NCBI GenBank assembly: GCA_036397035.1 | Contig: DASWJS010000021.1 | Span: forward strand, 1-64,000 | From: DASWJS01 sp036397035 | Lineage (GTDB): Bacteria > Actinomycetota > AC-67 | Length of the DNA: 64,000 bases | Direction of reading: 5' to 3' | Shown here: positions 11,079-19,756 of the stretch, one piece after another | How the letters are laid out: each line of letters starts with the position of its first letter | How positions within the stretch are numbered: position 1 is the first letter of the stretch | Program-made: the position numbers and the translations under genes | Notes under the pieces: model-generated | The model's input: the letters and a program-made list of their open reading frames with translations, nothing else | The model's database searches: none | What the model was told of the DNA's origin: nothing

Positions 11079-12833
11079 TCAGATCGTTCCTTCGGGCGCG
11101 TCGTGCAGGACGTCGGCGTGCTCGGCTTCGAACTCCGGGCCGAGGATGATGTCGTCGTTGGACGCGCCGGCCGGCACCATCGGGTAGCACTTCTCGGTCG
11201 GGTCGCAGCGGAAGTCGATCAGGACGGTCTTGTCGTTGATCTCGTTCGCCTTGCGAATCGCCGGCTCGACCTCGTCCGGCGTGTCCACGCGGATGCCGAC
11301 CGCGCCGTAGGCCTCGGCGAGCCGCACGTAGTCCGGCACGTCGAAACCGAAGTCCACCTGGCTGTATCGCTCGGCGTAGAACAGCTCCTGCCACTGGCGC
11401 ACCATGCCGAGCGAGCCGTTGTTCACCAGCGCGATCTTCACCGGGATGTTCTCAGTCGTCATCGTGGCCAGTTCCTGCGAGGTCATCTGGAAGCAGCCGT
11501 CGCCGTCCACCGCCCAGACCTGCGCTTCGGGCGCGCCGACCTTGACGCCCATCGCCGCGGGAACCGCGTAGCCCATCGTCCCGAGCCCGCCGGAATTGAT
11601 CCAGGTGTTGGGCCGGCGGAAGCGAATGAACTGGCTCGCCCACATCTGGTGCTGGCCGACGCCGCCGACGAAGTAGGCGTCCTGGGCCGCCAGCTCGCCG
11701 ACCTTCTGGATGACGAACTGGGGCTTGAGCGGCCCGTCGGCGGGCTGGGTGTACTTCAGCGGGTAGCGGGTCCGCCAATCGTCCAGCGTCGCGATCCACG
11801 CCGAGTAGTCGGGCGTTGCCCCGCCGTCGATCGCCTCGGTCACCGCGTCGCACAGGTCGGCGATCACGCTCTTGGCGTCGCCCACGATCGGCACGTCGAC
11901 GGCCCGGTTCTTGCCGATCTCCGCCGGGTCGACGTCGGCGTGGATGATCTTCGCCTCCGGCGCGAAGCTGGCGAGCGACCCGGTCACGCGGTCGTCGAAC
12001 CGCGTGCCGAGGCCGACCAGAAGGTCCGATCGCTGCATCGCGGTCACCGCCGTGTAGTTGCCGTGCATCCCCGGCATCCCGAGGCAGAGCGGATGGTCGT
12101 CGGGGATCGCGCCGCGCCCCATCAGCGTCGTCACGACTGGCGCGCCGGTCAGCTCGGCCAGGCGACGAAGCTCCTCGCCGGCCCCCGCGCGGATCACGCC
12201 GCCGCCCACGTAGAGCACCGGCTTCCTGGAGGTCAGCAGCAGTCGCGCCGCCTCGCGGATCTTCTTCTGGTTCCCGCGCACGACGGGGTGATAGCCGACG
12301 AGCTTCGGCTCCTCCGGGTACCACCACGCCATGTCCGCCTGCAGGACGTCCTTCGGCAGGTCCACCAGGACCGGGCCGGGCCGGCCGGTCTTGGCGATGT
12401 GGAAGGCCTCGTTGATCACGCGCGGGATCTCCTGCGGGTCCATCACGAGGAAGTTGTGCTTGGTGACCGGCATCGTGATCCCGGTCGCGTCGCACTCCTG
12501 GAAGGCGTCCCCGCCCACTGCCCAGCGCGGGACCTGCCCCGTGATCGCCACGACGGGGATCGAGTCCATGAAGGCGCTCGCCAGGCCGGTGACGAGGTTC
12601 GTCACCCCCGGGCCGGACGTGGCCACGCACACGCCCACCTCGCCGGTCGCCTGCGCGTAGCCGTCGGCCGCGTGCGCGGCGCCCTGCTCGTGCCGGCACA
12701 GGATGTGCCGGATCGGCGAGTCGATGATCGGGTCGTAGAGCGGCAGGATCGCCCCGCCGGGGATGCCGAACATGACCTCGACGCCCTCGGCTTCGAGGCT
12801 CTTCATCGTGGCTTGCGCTCCGGTGATCTTCAT
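11079..12833 (-). CDS. ilvB: acetolactate synthase large (catalytic) subunit
   Basis: A 584-residue thiamine-diphosphate enzyme that condenses two pyruvates, or pyruvate with 2-oxobutyrate. The catalytic glutamate lies in CRHEQGAAHAADG, the ThDP/Mg site runs from VDGDGCFQM to VNNGSLGMV, and the central FAD-binding domain has the GRGAIPDDHPLCLGMPGMHG segment spread over several motifs. The length is standard. AGGAG precedes the ATG at 12833. It lies 16 bases after the hydrolase-like gene and directly upstream of ilvN, which makes a single operon. Confidence 0.97.
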   Translation of the reverse strand: MKITGAQATMKSLEAEGVEVMFGIPGGAILPLYDPIIDSPIRHILCRHEQGAAHAADGYAQATGEVGVCVATSGPGVTNLVTGLASAFMDSIPVVAITGQVPRWAVGGDAFQECDATGITMPVTKHNFLVMDPQEIPRVINEAFHIAKTGRPGPVLVDLPKDVLQADMAWWYPEEPKLVGYHPVVRGNQKKIREAARLLLTSRKPVLYVGGGVIRAGAGEELRRLAELTGAPVVTTLMGRGAIPDDHPLCLGMPGMHGNYTAVTAMQRSDLLVGLGTRFDDRVTGSLASFAPEAKIIHADVDPAEIGKNRAVDVPIVGDAKSVIADLCDAVTEAIDGGATPDYSAWIATLDDWRTRYPLKYTQPADGPLKPQFVIQKVGELAAQDAYFVGGVGQHQMWASQFIRFRRPNTWINSGGLGTMGYAVPAAMGVKVGAPEAQVWAVDGDGCFQMTSQELATMTTENIPVKIALVNNGSLGMVRQWQELFYAERYSQVDFGFDVPDYVRLAEAYGAVGIRVDTPDEVEPAIRKANEINDKTVLIDFRCDPTEKCYPMVPAGASNDDIILGPEFEAEHADVLHDAPEGTI

Positions 12834-12849
12834 GGCTCTCTCCTGTTCG

Positions 12850-13449
12850 TCAGGTCGTGCTCGCCGCTCGGTCGCCCGCGCGGGCGATCTCGCGGATGAT
12901 CTCGTCGGCCGTCGCGATGCGAATGCCGACGGCGCGAAGGTCGGCGAGGTTCGCGATGCGCGTGTCCTCGCTGCTCGTCGCCAGCCCGTCCTCGACCGCG
13001 ATCACGTCGTAGTCCAGCGAGATCGCGTCGAACATCGTCGCGCGCGGGCTGTTGGGCAGCGATACCCCCATCACGGCGAGCCGCTCGACGCGCGCGCGTC
13101 GCAGCAGGAAGTCCAACTCCGTTCCCATGAAGGCGCTGAAGCGGCGCTTGACTACGATCGGCTCGCCGTCGGCGGGCTCGAGCCGCTCGACGATCATGCG
13201 GCCCCACGTGTTCTCCAGCAGGAAGCCGCGGCCCGCCTGGAAGGCCGGGACCCGGAAGCGCTCGACGTCCCAGCCGTCCTCCCGGTGCGAGCGGACCGCG
13301 TGGACGACCGGCGCGCGGGCCTCCCGGAAGGCGTCCAGGACCGACCCCATGGTGCCGGCGCGGCCGGCCGCGTCGCGGATGAACAGGCGCCCGTCCGGGT
13401 GCGCGATGTCGTTCTGCATGTCGACGATGACCAGCGCCGTCGTGCTCAT
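12850..13449 (-). CDS. isochorismatase-fold hydrolase lacking the usual cysteine
   Basis: A 199-residue protein of the isochorismatase/cysteine hydrolase superfamily: N-terminal LVIVDMQND supplies the conserved Asp (about D10) and VVKRRFSAF the conserved Lys. In the segment that normally reads GxxTxxCVxxT, this protein has GVSLPNSPRAT, so the nucleophilic cysteine position is serine. It is therefore not a normal amidase of the family; isochorismatase-type members also lack that cysteine, and a non-catalytic role is possible. It is the first structural gene after the ilv leader, with GGGAGG before the ATG at 13449 and 16 bases to ilvB. Its link to branched-chain synthesis is by position only. 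Confidence 0.82.
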   Translation of the reverse strand: MSTTALVIVDMQNDIAHPDGRLFIRDAAGRAGTMGSVLDAFREARAPVVHAVRSHREDGWDVERFRVPAFQAGRGFLLENTWGRMIVERLEPADGEPIVVKRRFSAFMGTELDFLLRRARVERLAVMGVSLPNSPRATMFDAISLDYDVIAVEDGLATSSEDTRIANLADLRAVGIRIATADEIIREIARAGDRAASTT

Positions 13450-13487
13450 CGATTCCTCCCTGGTCCCTTCCTTCTGTGCCCCTGAAA

Positions 13488-13542
13488 CGAAAAACCCCCC
13501 GCGGAGCGAGAGGTCAGCGCGCGCTCGAACCGAGCGCGCGCT
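13488..13542 (-). promoter_or_regulatory. attenuator-like hairpin of the ilv leader
   Basis: Immediately after (and including the last two bases of) the leader-peptide stop is a perfect 12-bp stem, 13531-13542 with 13516-13527, around a 3-base loop. It is followed by a G-rich stretch and a run of five U (13490-13494). The GAGCG of the stem's second arm can pair instead with a CGCTC lying just downstream, so two mutually exclusive folds are plausible. This is the expected design for transcription attenuation coupled to leader translation; the exact terminator fold is not resolved by eye. Confidence 0.6.
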
Positions 13543-13579
13543 AGGCGACTACGAGGCTGGAGCAGATCGAACCCCACAT
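13541..13579 (-). CDS. ilv operon leader peptide
   Basis: A 12-codon reading frame encodes MWGSICSSLVVA, with one Ile, one Leu and two adjacent Val, the end products of the operon it precedes. It starts 10 nt after the -10 hexamer with no ribosome binding site, so it should be read from a leaderless transcript. Its stop runs straight into a strong hairpin. This is the classical layout of branched-chain attenuation, known in actinobacterial ilvB and enteric ilv operons. Ribosome stalling at the Leu-Val-Val codons would decide the downstream fold. Confidence 0.72.
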   Translation of the reverse strand: MWGSICSSLVVA

Positions 13580-13589
13580 CGTGGGTCAG

Positions 13590-13619
13590 AGTATTCCAGC
13601 AGGCCATCCCCCATGTCAA
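13590..13619 (-). promoter_or_regulatory. promoter of the ilv operon
   Basis: On the minus strand a consensus -35 TTGACA (13614-13619) is separated by 18 bases from AATACT (13590-13595). Transcription should begin only a few bases before the leader-peptide ATG at 13579. This is one of the best sigma-70-type promoters in the window. Confidence 0.7.
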
Positions 13620-13774
13620 CGCGCCCGGAGGAGGCGCCCGAACCCCCGGCCGGCTCGCAGCCGGACGACGGCAAGAACCGGACGGGGCAAACCGCACGAC
13701 AGGGCAGCTACACGCGTTGCCGCGTCTTCGCGAATGGGCGATGATGAGGCGACGTTCCACCACGGGAGTTGACA

Positions 13775-16075
13775 TTGGGCCGAGCCTTCCGGCGATCCAC
13801 GGGCGCCGCCGTCGCGATCCTTGTGCTGGTCCTGACGTTTCCGAGCCTCGCCCTGGCGCAAGCCTCGCCGGTGAAGCTGGAGGTCACGGCCGGCTACAAC
13901 GGGTTCCTGCGGGGGTGGGCCTCCAACCCGTTCGAGATCGCCGTCGAGGCCGACTCCCTGTTCGCGGGCAAGATCAACCTGACGTTCGATCCTCCCAACC
14001 AGAGCGCCTACACGATCCCGATCGAGGTCCCCGGCGGCAGCCGCAAGGTCGTGCGCATCGTCGTGCCGAGGGCGAGCGTCCGCGAAGTCACCGCGACGGA
14101 CCAGAAGGGACGGGTGATCGCGCGTGAGCGCGTGCAGGCCGCGACGCTGTCCTCGGGCGAGGACCTCGTCGGCGTGCTGAGCCCCGACCCGGTCACGCTC
14201 GCGCAGGTACCGGTCCCGATCGTAGACCGCGACGCCCGCGTGGTAGAGCTGACGCGCGAGACGCTCGCGCTCGGCGCGCCCGCGCTGCGTCCGCTCAGTC
14301 ACCTCGTCGTCGACGGCTCGATCGTTGCGCGGCTGACCGGCGACGAGGTCCAGGCGATCCGCGCGTTCGCAATCGACGGCGGCGAGCTGATCCTCGCCGC
14401 GGGCTCGCCCGACCAGCTCGCGCTGGTCCCCGGCGGGTGGGCGCCGAGGGGCTCGGACGCGGTCGCGCAGCGCAGGGTCGGCACGGGGGTGCTCACCGTG
14501 GCGGCCCTGCCTTTCAGCGATGCGGCCTGGTCGGAGAACGGCTCGATGTGGCCGCAGGTCATGCGCCCGTCGGAGTCGACGCGCTGGCACGACGGCGCCG
14601 AGCCGGGGTGGACGGACGTATGGCTCAACGGGGTCGGCGCGCAAGAGCAGCGGCGCCTGCGATGGATGGGGTTCTTCGTCCTCGGTTACGCGCTCCTTGC
14701 CGGACCGGTCACGTTCGGCGTGCTGACCGCGACGAAGAAGCGGCCGCGCGCATGGGTGGTGATCCCGAGCCTCGCCCTCGTCGTCGCGGTCGTCATCGTC
14801 GTCGCCGCGGGCGCACGGGGCAACGCGGACGAGCGCGTAGTGAGCGGGTACGTCGAGTGGTATCCCGAAGGCACGCGACAGCACCTCGCGGTCGGCCTGG
14901 TCGCGCCGGGCAGCGGGCTGGCGACCTTCCGGCTGCCGGGCGACGGCGTCGTCGAGCCGAGCATCGACTACAGCGCGGCGACCCGCGCCACGCGCGAGGT
15001 CACGCCCGGCCCGAGCTCGACCTCGGTCACGTTGCCGCTGTCCAGCGGACAGGCAGGCGTCGTGCGCTACCGGAACGCCGCCGCGACCGGTGGGGTCAAT
15101 CCGGCGGGGACGCTCAAGCCCGGCAAGGGGATCGTGGGGATGGGCACCTTCTTCGGCGGCAAGATCCCGACCGCGCCGGTCCTGAAAGGAACGATCACGA
15201 ACCCGACGCCCTACACGCTGCGCAACGTCACCGTCGTCGCCGGGCACACCGGCGCGGCCGCGGCCGAGGCGCTTGGGCCCGGCAGCAGCCGCCGCGTGGC
15301 GCTGACCTACGGCGGCCCGAACGCGCCGGCCAGTCCGAGCGGGTACCCCGGGTACAACGGCTTCGCCTTCGGCCCCGGTGGCTACTACGACCCGAGCGGC
15401 GCCATCGCCGGCGTGGTCGCGAGCCACGTCGGCATCGGCCGCCACGGCGACGCGTACCTGACGGGCTGGGTCGACGCGGCGGAGGCGACCGGCCTCGTGC
15501 CCCTCGGCGCCTCGGAAGGCGAGATCCTCGTGGTCATCCCGCTCGACGTCGACCTGAGCTCGGCGCACGACGTTCCGAGCGACACGGTTCGCGGGCGGTT
15601 CGTCGGCTTCGACGGGACGGTCCTGGACCCGGACCCCTTCGGCTCCGGCAGCTTCGATTCGATCCGCTCGAACGGCACGTCCATCATCCGCTACCGGCTT
15701 CCCCCCGACTCGAGCCCCGCCAACCTGTACGTGCAGCGCGCAGGCCGAAGCGGCAGGTTCCCGAGTGTCCCCGCGCAGCCGCTGGTGCGCCGCAGCGGCG
15801 GCTCGTTCACGATCGTGGGGCGCGGCTTCCCCGGCTCCAGCTTCGGTCCCGGCTACACGTTCCAAGGGTTCGGGGCGGGGACGGCCAAGCGTCCCAACGT
15901 CGAGTTCTACGACTTCACGACGGGCGCGTGGGTGTCCGGGTCGGTGCAGCAATCGTCGGTCGTCCGCGTCGCTGCCGCGGGCCTGATCAACGACCTCGGC
16001 GAGGTCTACGTTCGCCTGAGCGGCAGCTCGCCCTACAACCTGACGTCAGACTCGGTGGAGCTGTCCGCGGCATGA
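13775..16075 (+). CDS. exported membrane-anchored protein heading the MoxR/VWA operon
   Basis: A 766-residue protein with a signal peptide (residues about 1-25, ending ALA-QA) and two membrane helices near residues 295-316 and 325-347. That places a roughly 270-residue N-terminal domain and a roughly 420-residue C-terminal domain outside the membrane. The C-terminal part is rich in Gly, Tyr and Ser and contains a short GYPGYNGFAFGPGGYY tract. The TTG at 13775 is preferred because GGGAG lies six bases upstream; a TTG six bases earlier is the alternative. The stop overlaps the ABC ATPase ATG. I recognise no named family; proteins of this type often head ABC-2/MoxR clusters, so an exporter-associated extracytoplasmic role is inferred. 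Confidence 0.75.
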   Translation: MGRAFRRSTGAAVAILVLVLTFPSLALAQASPVKLEVTAGYNGFLRGWASNPFEIAVEADSLFAGKINLTFDPPNQSAYTIPIEVPGGSRKVVRIVVPRASVREVTATDQKGRVIARERVQAATLSSGEDLVGVLSPDPVTLAQVPVPIVDRDARVVELTRETLALGAPALRPLSHLVVDGSIVARLTGDEVQAIRAFAIDGGELILAAGSPDQLALVPGGWAPRGSDAVAQRRVGTGVLTVAALPFSDAAWSENGSMWPQVMRPSESTRWHDGAEPGWTDVWLNGVGAQEQRRLRWMGFFVLGYALLAGPVTFGVLTATKKRPRAWVVIPSLALVVAVVIVVAAGARGNADERVVSGYVEWYPEGTRQHLAVGLVAPGSGLATFRLPGDGVVEPSIDYSAATRATREVTPGPSSTSVTLPLSSGQAGVVRYRNAAATGGVNPAGTLKPGKGIVGMGTFFGGKIPTAPVLKGTITNPTPYTLRNVTVVAGHTGAAAAEALGPGSSRRVALTYGGPNAPASPSGYPGYNGFAFGPGGYYDPSGAIAGVVASHVGIGRHGDAYLTGWVDAAEATGLVPLGASEGEILVVIPLDVDLSSAHDVPSDTVRGRFVGFDGTVLDPDPFGSGSFDSIRSNGTSIIRYRLPPDSSPANLYVQRAGRSGRFPSVPAQPLVRRSGGSFTIVGRGFPGSSFGPGYTFQGFGAGTAKRPNVEFYDFTTGAWVSGSVQQSSVVRVAAAGLINDLGEVYVRLSGSSPYNLTSDSVELSAA

Positions 16076-17067
16076 CGGACGTGCAGGCAACGACGACCGG
16101 CGTGCTGCCGGCGCCCGACCGCGAGCCGGTCGTGCACACGTCCGCGCTCACGAAGTACTTCGGCACGACGGCGGCCGTGCGCGACCTGACCTTCGAGGTC
16201 GAGCACGGATCGATCACCGGCGTCGTCGGGCCGAACGGCGCCGGGAAGAGCACGACGTTCCTGATGCTCTCGACGCTGCTCTCCCCGACCGAAGGCGAGA
16301 TGGCGGTCTGCGGCTTCGACCCCATCGCCGAATCCTCCGAGGTGCGCCGGCACGTCGGCTACGTTCCCGACTTCTTCGGGATCTACGACGACCTGACGGT
16401 GACCGAGTACCTGCACTTCTTCGCCGCGACGTACGGCATTCGCGGCCACCGGCGCGAGGTGCTCGCCAGCGAGCTGCTCGAGCTGGTGGACCTCGGCGTC
16501 AAGGCCGACTCGCCGGTGAACTCCCTCAGTCGCGGCATGAAGCAGCGCTTGTGCCTGGCGCGGGCGCTCGTACACGACCCGCAGCTCCTCATCCTGGACG
16601 AGCCGGCCTCGGGCCTCGACCCGCGCGCGCGCATCGAGCTGCGCGCGCTGCTGCGAGAGCTGCAGCGAATGGGCAAGTCGATCCTGATCTCGAGCCACAT
16701 CCTCACGGAGTTGGAGGAGGTGTGCTCGCACGTCGCGATCCTGGAGGCGGGGCAGCTCGTCACCTACGGGTCGCCCGCGGACCTGCGCGGCGCGTACTCG
16801 GGCCTGCGCCGGTTCCGCATCCGCGTCATGGCGGGCAGGAAGCCGATGGTGCTGGCGCTGCTCGAGCAGCGCGAGGACGTCACCGTCGTGGACGACACGG
16901 CATGGGGCGACGAGGTCGTCGAGGTCGAGATGAGCGGCGAGGACGACATGGTCGCGGCGCTGCTCGCCTTCATCGTCGCCAACGGCATCGCGCTGGTGGA
17001 GTTCACCGAGCTGCGCGCCGGCATAGAGGACATCTTCCTTCGCGCCACGAAAGGAACCGTGTCGTGA
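16072..17067 (+). CDS. ABC transporter ATP-binding protein
   Basis: A 331-residue ABC ATPase of the ABC-2 exporter type. It has Walker A GPNGAGKST near residue 60, a Q-loop region, a signature variant SLSRGMKQR, Walker B LLILDEPASGLDP and the switch histidine in LISSHI. A C-terminal extension of about 90 residues follows the nucleotide-binding domain, as in drug and polysaccharide exporters. The ATG overlaps the upstream stop by four bases, and the stop overlaps the permease GTG by four. With the next gene it would form a homodimeric ATPase/permease exporter. Confidence 0.94.
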   Translation: MTDVQATTTGVLPAPDREPVVHTSALTKYFGTTAAVRDLTFEVEHGSITGVVGPNGAGKSTTFLMLSTLLSPTEGEMAVCGFDPIAESSEVRRHVGYVPDFFGIYDDLTVTEYLHFFAATYGIRGHRREVLASELLELVDLGVKADSPVNSLSRGMKQRLCLARALVHDPQLLILDEPASGLDPRARIELRALLRELQRMGKSILISSHILTELEEVCSHVAILEAGQLVTYGSPADLRGAYSGLRRFRIRVMAGRKPMVLALLEQREDVTVVDDTAWGDEVVEVEMSGEDDMVAALLAFIVANGIALVEFTELRAGIEDIFLRATKGTVS

Positions 17068-18032
17068 TCTCGAACCCGATCTTCGAGCGCGAGCTGAAGG
17101 AGCGCGCCCGCACCGTCCGGATGCCGGTCGTGCTGTCGATCTTCCTGCTGCTGTTCGGGTGCGCGGTCTGGATCATCGTCGCCTCGCTCACCAGCGACGC
17201 CGGGCGGGTGTTCGGCGCGACCCTGACGGGCCGGAACCTCTTCCACTGGATCCTGTTCTTCCTGCTGCTGTTCGTGTCGTTCATCACCGCGCCGTACGCC
17301 TCGGGAATGATCGCCGGCGAGCGCGAGCGCCAGACGCTCCACCTGGTGCAGATGAGCGGCATGACGCCACGCCAGATCGTCACCGGCAAGATCATGGCCT
17401 CGCTGGCTTGGGTGACGCTGCTCGTCGTCGCGACGCTGCCCTTCGCCGCGATCAGCGTCATCCTCGGCGGCGTGACCTGGACCGAGATGGTCGTCGGCTA
17501 CGCGATGGTGCTGTTCTGCGCGGCCACGTTCTCCACGCTCTGCATCGGCCTGTCGTCGCGCATGAAGCGCTCGAGCGGCGCGGCGGTGCTGAGCATCATG
17601 CTCGTCTTGGTCTTCTGGGTGGGCACCTGGGCGGTCTTCGGCCTTGCCGTGTGGGCGCAGGACGACTTCTCGCCGCAGGTCCGGCCGACGTGGGCGCTGA
17701 CGCTCAACCCGCTCGTCGGCACCGCGTCGGCGATCCAGGGCCGCGACCAGGGCGGCACGGACGAGCCCAACGTCATGCGCGCGCTGTTCTTCTTCGTGCA
17801 CACCTCGAAGGACCCGTCACTGGGCTTCCCCTTCGCGCTTCCCGGTCAGGGCGCCAACCCGCCCGCACCCGGTACGCGCACGGTGCCCTTCTGGGTGTGG
17901 ACGGCCGGCTGGTACCTGCTGCTCGACCTCCTCGCCTTCCGATGGGCCGTCGTCGGCGTGACGACGCCGCGCGCGACCTTCGTCGCCGGCGGCCGGCGGC
18001 GGCGGCGCGGGCAGTTGGAGGAGGCGTCGTGA
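17064..18032 (+). CDS. ABC-2 type permease
   Basis: A 322-residue integral membrane protein with about six hydrophobic helices, beginning with FERELKERARTVRMPVVLSI and a first helix at about 20-40. The cytoplasmic ERERQTLHLVQMSG loop, typical of ABC-2 permeases that couple to the ATPase, lies between helices two and three. A basic tail with several consecutive arginines ends the protein. The GTG start at 17064 sits in a GTGA overlap with the ATPase gene. The substrate cannot be read from sequence; the operon partners (MoxR, DUF58, VWA proteins) suggest a cell-surface assembly function. Confidence 0.9.
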   Translation: MISNPIFERELKERARTVRMPVVLSIFLLLFGCAVWIIVASLTSDAGRVFGATLTGRNLFHWILFFLLLFVSFITAPYASGMIAGERERQTLHLVQMSGMTPRQIVTGKIMASLAWVTLLVVATLPFAAISVILGGVTWTEMVVGYAMVLFCAATFSTLCIGLSSRMKRSSGAAVLSIMLVLVFWVGTWAVFGLAVWAQDDFSPQVRPTWALTLNPLVGTASAIQGRDQGGTDEPNVMRALFFFVHTSKDPSLGFPFALPGQGANPPAPGTRTVPFWVWTAGWYLLLDLLAFRWAVVGVTTPRATFVAGGRRRRRGQLEEAS

Positions 18033-19756
18033 CGCTCTTCGGCGACTTGCTCGCCGGCGTGGCCAGGCGCATGAAGGTCGCCTGGCTGATCGACCGCATC
18101 GCGACCGTCGCGGTCGCGGCCGCGGCCGCGCTCCTGGCGGTCTTGCTCGCCGGCAGGTGGGTGCCGCTGGGGATCGGCGAGTACGTCGCGTGGGCGCTTG
18201 CGGGCCTGGCCCTTGCCGCGGTGGCGGCGCGCGCGCCGCGGTTGCGAGTGACGCCCTTGGCCGCCGCGCGCGCCGCGGATCGGGGGTTCGCCGGGCGCGA
18301 CCAGATGGCGACCGCGATCGAGCTGTCCGCCGGCGAGCCGGACGGTGAAGTCGCGCCGCTCCAGATCGACCGCGCGATTCGCTTCGCAAGCGGCCGCCGC
18401 GCGAAGGACGCCGTCGTCTATGCGCTCCCCGAGCGCAGGGCGGGCCTCGCGGCGCTGCTGATCGTGCTGGCCGTGCTCGTCTCGGTGCTGCCGAACCCCG
18501 CCGACGCGACCGTGCGGCTGCGGCGGGCGGAAGCCGCGGCGGTCGCCGAGCAGCAGGATCTGGCCGAGCGCCTGGCGGAGGAGGCTGCCGCGAAGGCCGC
18601 GACGCCCGAGCAGGAGGCGCTCGCCGAACGGCTCGCGAAGGTCGCCGAGGAGCTGGACAAGGTCTCCTCGGTCGACGAGGCGCAGAAGGCGATCGACGAA
18701 GCCGAGTCCGAGCTGCTCGACCAGCTCGACCCGGATGCGCTGTCGAAGCGAGCGGCCGTCGCCGGACTCGAGCGAACGCTGGCCCAGGACCCGCTCCCCG
18801 GCTCGAACCAGGGCGACCCCGCCGCCGAGCAACTGGAGGCGCTCGCCGAAGCCGCGCCGTCGCTGACCGAAGGCGAGCGCCGGGAGGCGGCCGAGCGGCT
18901 CGAGGCGCTCGCGCGCGGCGCCGAGTCGACCAATCCCGAGCTTGCCGAGGCCCTGCGCGAGGCGGCGGCGAACCTGCGCGCGGGCCGGGACGCATCCGGC
19001 GCGCTGTCCCGCGCGGCCGCGCTCCAGCGCGAGGCGGTCTCGGCGGCCGTGAACCAGGACCGCGTCGCGACCTCGCTCGCCACCCTGGGCGAGATGCGCG
19101 ACGCGCTCGAGCGCGCGCAGGCGCAAGCGCAGGCGGAGGCCGCGGGCGAGAGCGGCACCCAGAGCCAGAGCGGCCAGGGCGAGGGCGAGCAGCCGGGCGG
19201 TCAGCCGGGCGCCGAAGGCGAGGCGGGGCAGCAAGGCCAGACCGGGAGCGAAGGCGAGCAACCGGGCGTGGGCCAGGGCGAGGGCGAGGGCGAGCAGCCC
19301 GGCCTGGGCGGCCAGGGAACCCAGCCGGGCCAGGGATCGCAGCCGGGCGGGCAGCCGGGCCAGGGATCGCAGCCCGGCCCCGGCGACGCGGGCTCGACCG
19401 ACGGGGGCGTCGCCGACATCCCGGACGACTCCCAGAGCGGGCAGGGAAGCACGAGCTGGGGCTACAACGCGGGCGATCAGATCCGCTCGGGCGGGGTCTA
19501 CGACCCGCAGTCCTTCGCGGCGACCGGCGAGCGGAGCTACGTTTCGGGAATCCTCGGTGAAGGCGACGAGGAGCTGCTCCCCGGCGAGCGGCTCGGCGAC
19601 GGCGACCGGGGCCAGGTGCTCGTCCCCTACCAGCAGGTGCTGCCCGCCTACCGCAGCGCCTTCGTGCGCGCGGTGCAGACGCAGGCGATCCCCGTGACTC
19701 TGCGGTCGCTCGTGCGCGACTACTTCGCCGCGCTCGTGCGGGGAGGCTCGCCGTGA
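18029..19756 (+). CDS. membrane protein with coiled coil and Gly/Gln-rich domain
   Basis: A 575-residue protein. Two adjacent helices lie near residues 30-70 and a third near 135-155. A long acidic alanine-rich helical region (about 170-375) with clear heptad character follows, and then a low-complexity Gly-Gln-Pro-Glu segment (about 380-470) containing repeated PGQGSQPG. The C-terminal 100 residues are ordinary, including YQQVLPAYRSAF, and look like a small folded domain. The layout is reminiscent of DUF4175-type proteins found beside MoxR and BatA genes, but I do not assign it. GTGA overlaps join it to both neighbours. Confidence 0.78.
   Translation: MTLFGDLLAGVARRMKVAWLIDRIATVAVAAAAALLAVLLAGRWVPLGIGEYVAWALAGLALAAVAARAPRLRVTPLAAARAADRGFAGRDQMATAIELSAGEPDGEVAPLQIDRAIRFASGRRAKDAVVYALPERRAGLAALLIVLAVLVSVLPNPADATVRLRRAEAAAVAEQQDLAERLAEEAAAKAATPEQEALAERLAKVAEELDKVSSVDEAQKAIDEAESELLDQLDPDALSKRAAVAGLERTLAQDPLPGSNQGDPAAEQLEALAEAAPSLTEGERREAAERLEALARGAESTNPELAEALREAAANLRAGRDASGALSRAAALQREAVSAAVNQDRVATSLATLGEMRDALERAQAQAQAEAAGESGTQSQSGQGEGEQPGGQPGAEGEAGQQGQTGSEGEQPGVGQGEGEGEQPGLGGQGTQPGQGSQPGGQPGQGSQPGPGDAGSTDGGVADIPDDSQSGQGSTSWGYNAGDQIRSGGVYDPQSFAATGERSYVSGILGEGDEELLPGERLGDGDRGQVLVPYQQVLPAYRSAFVRAVQTQAIPVTLRSLVRDYFAALVRGGSP

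Noticed and set aside
13769..13774. TTGACA as a -35 element on the plus strand
   Set aside because: It falls between the ribosome binding site and the start codon of the gene at 13775, so it is a coincidence; the real TTGACA of the region is on the minus strand.
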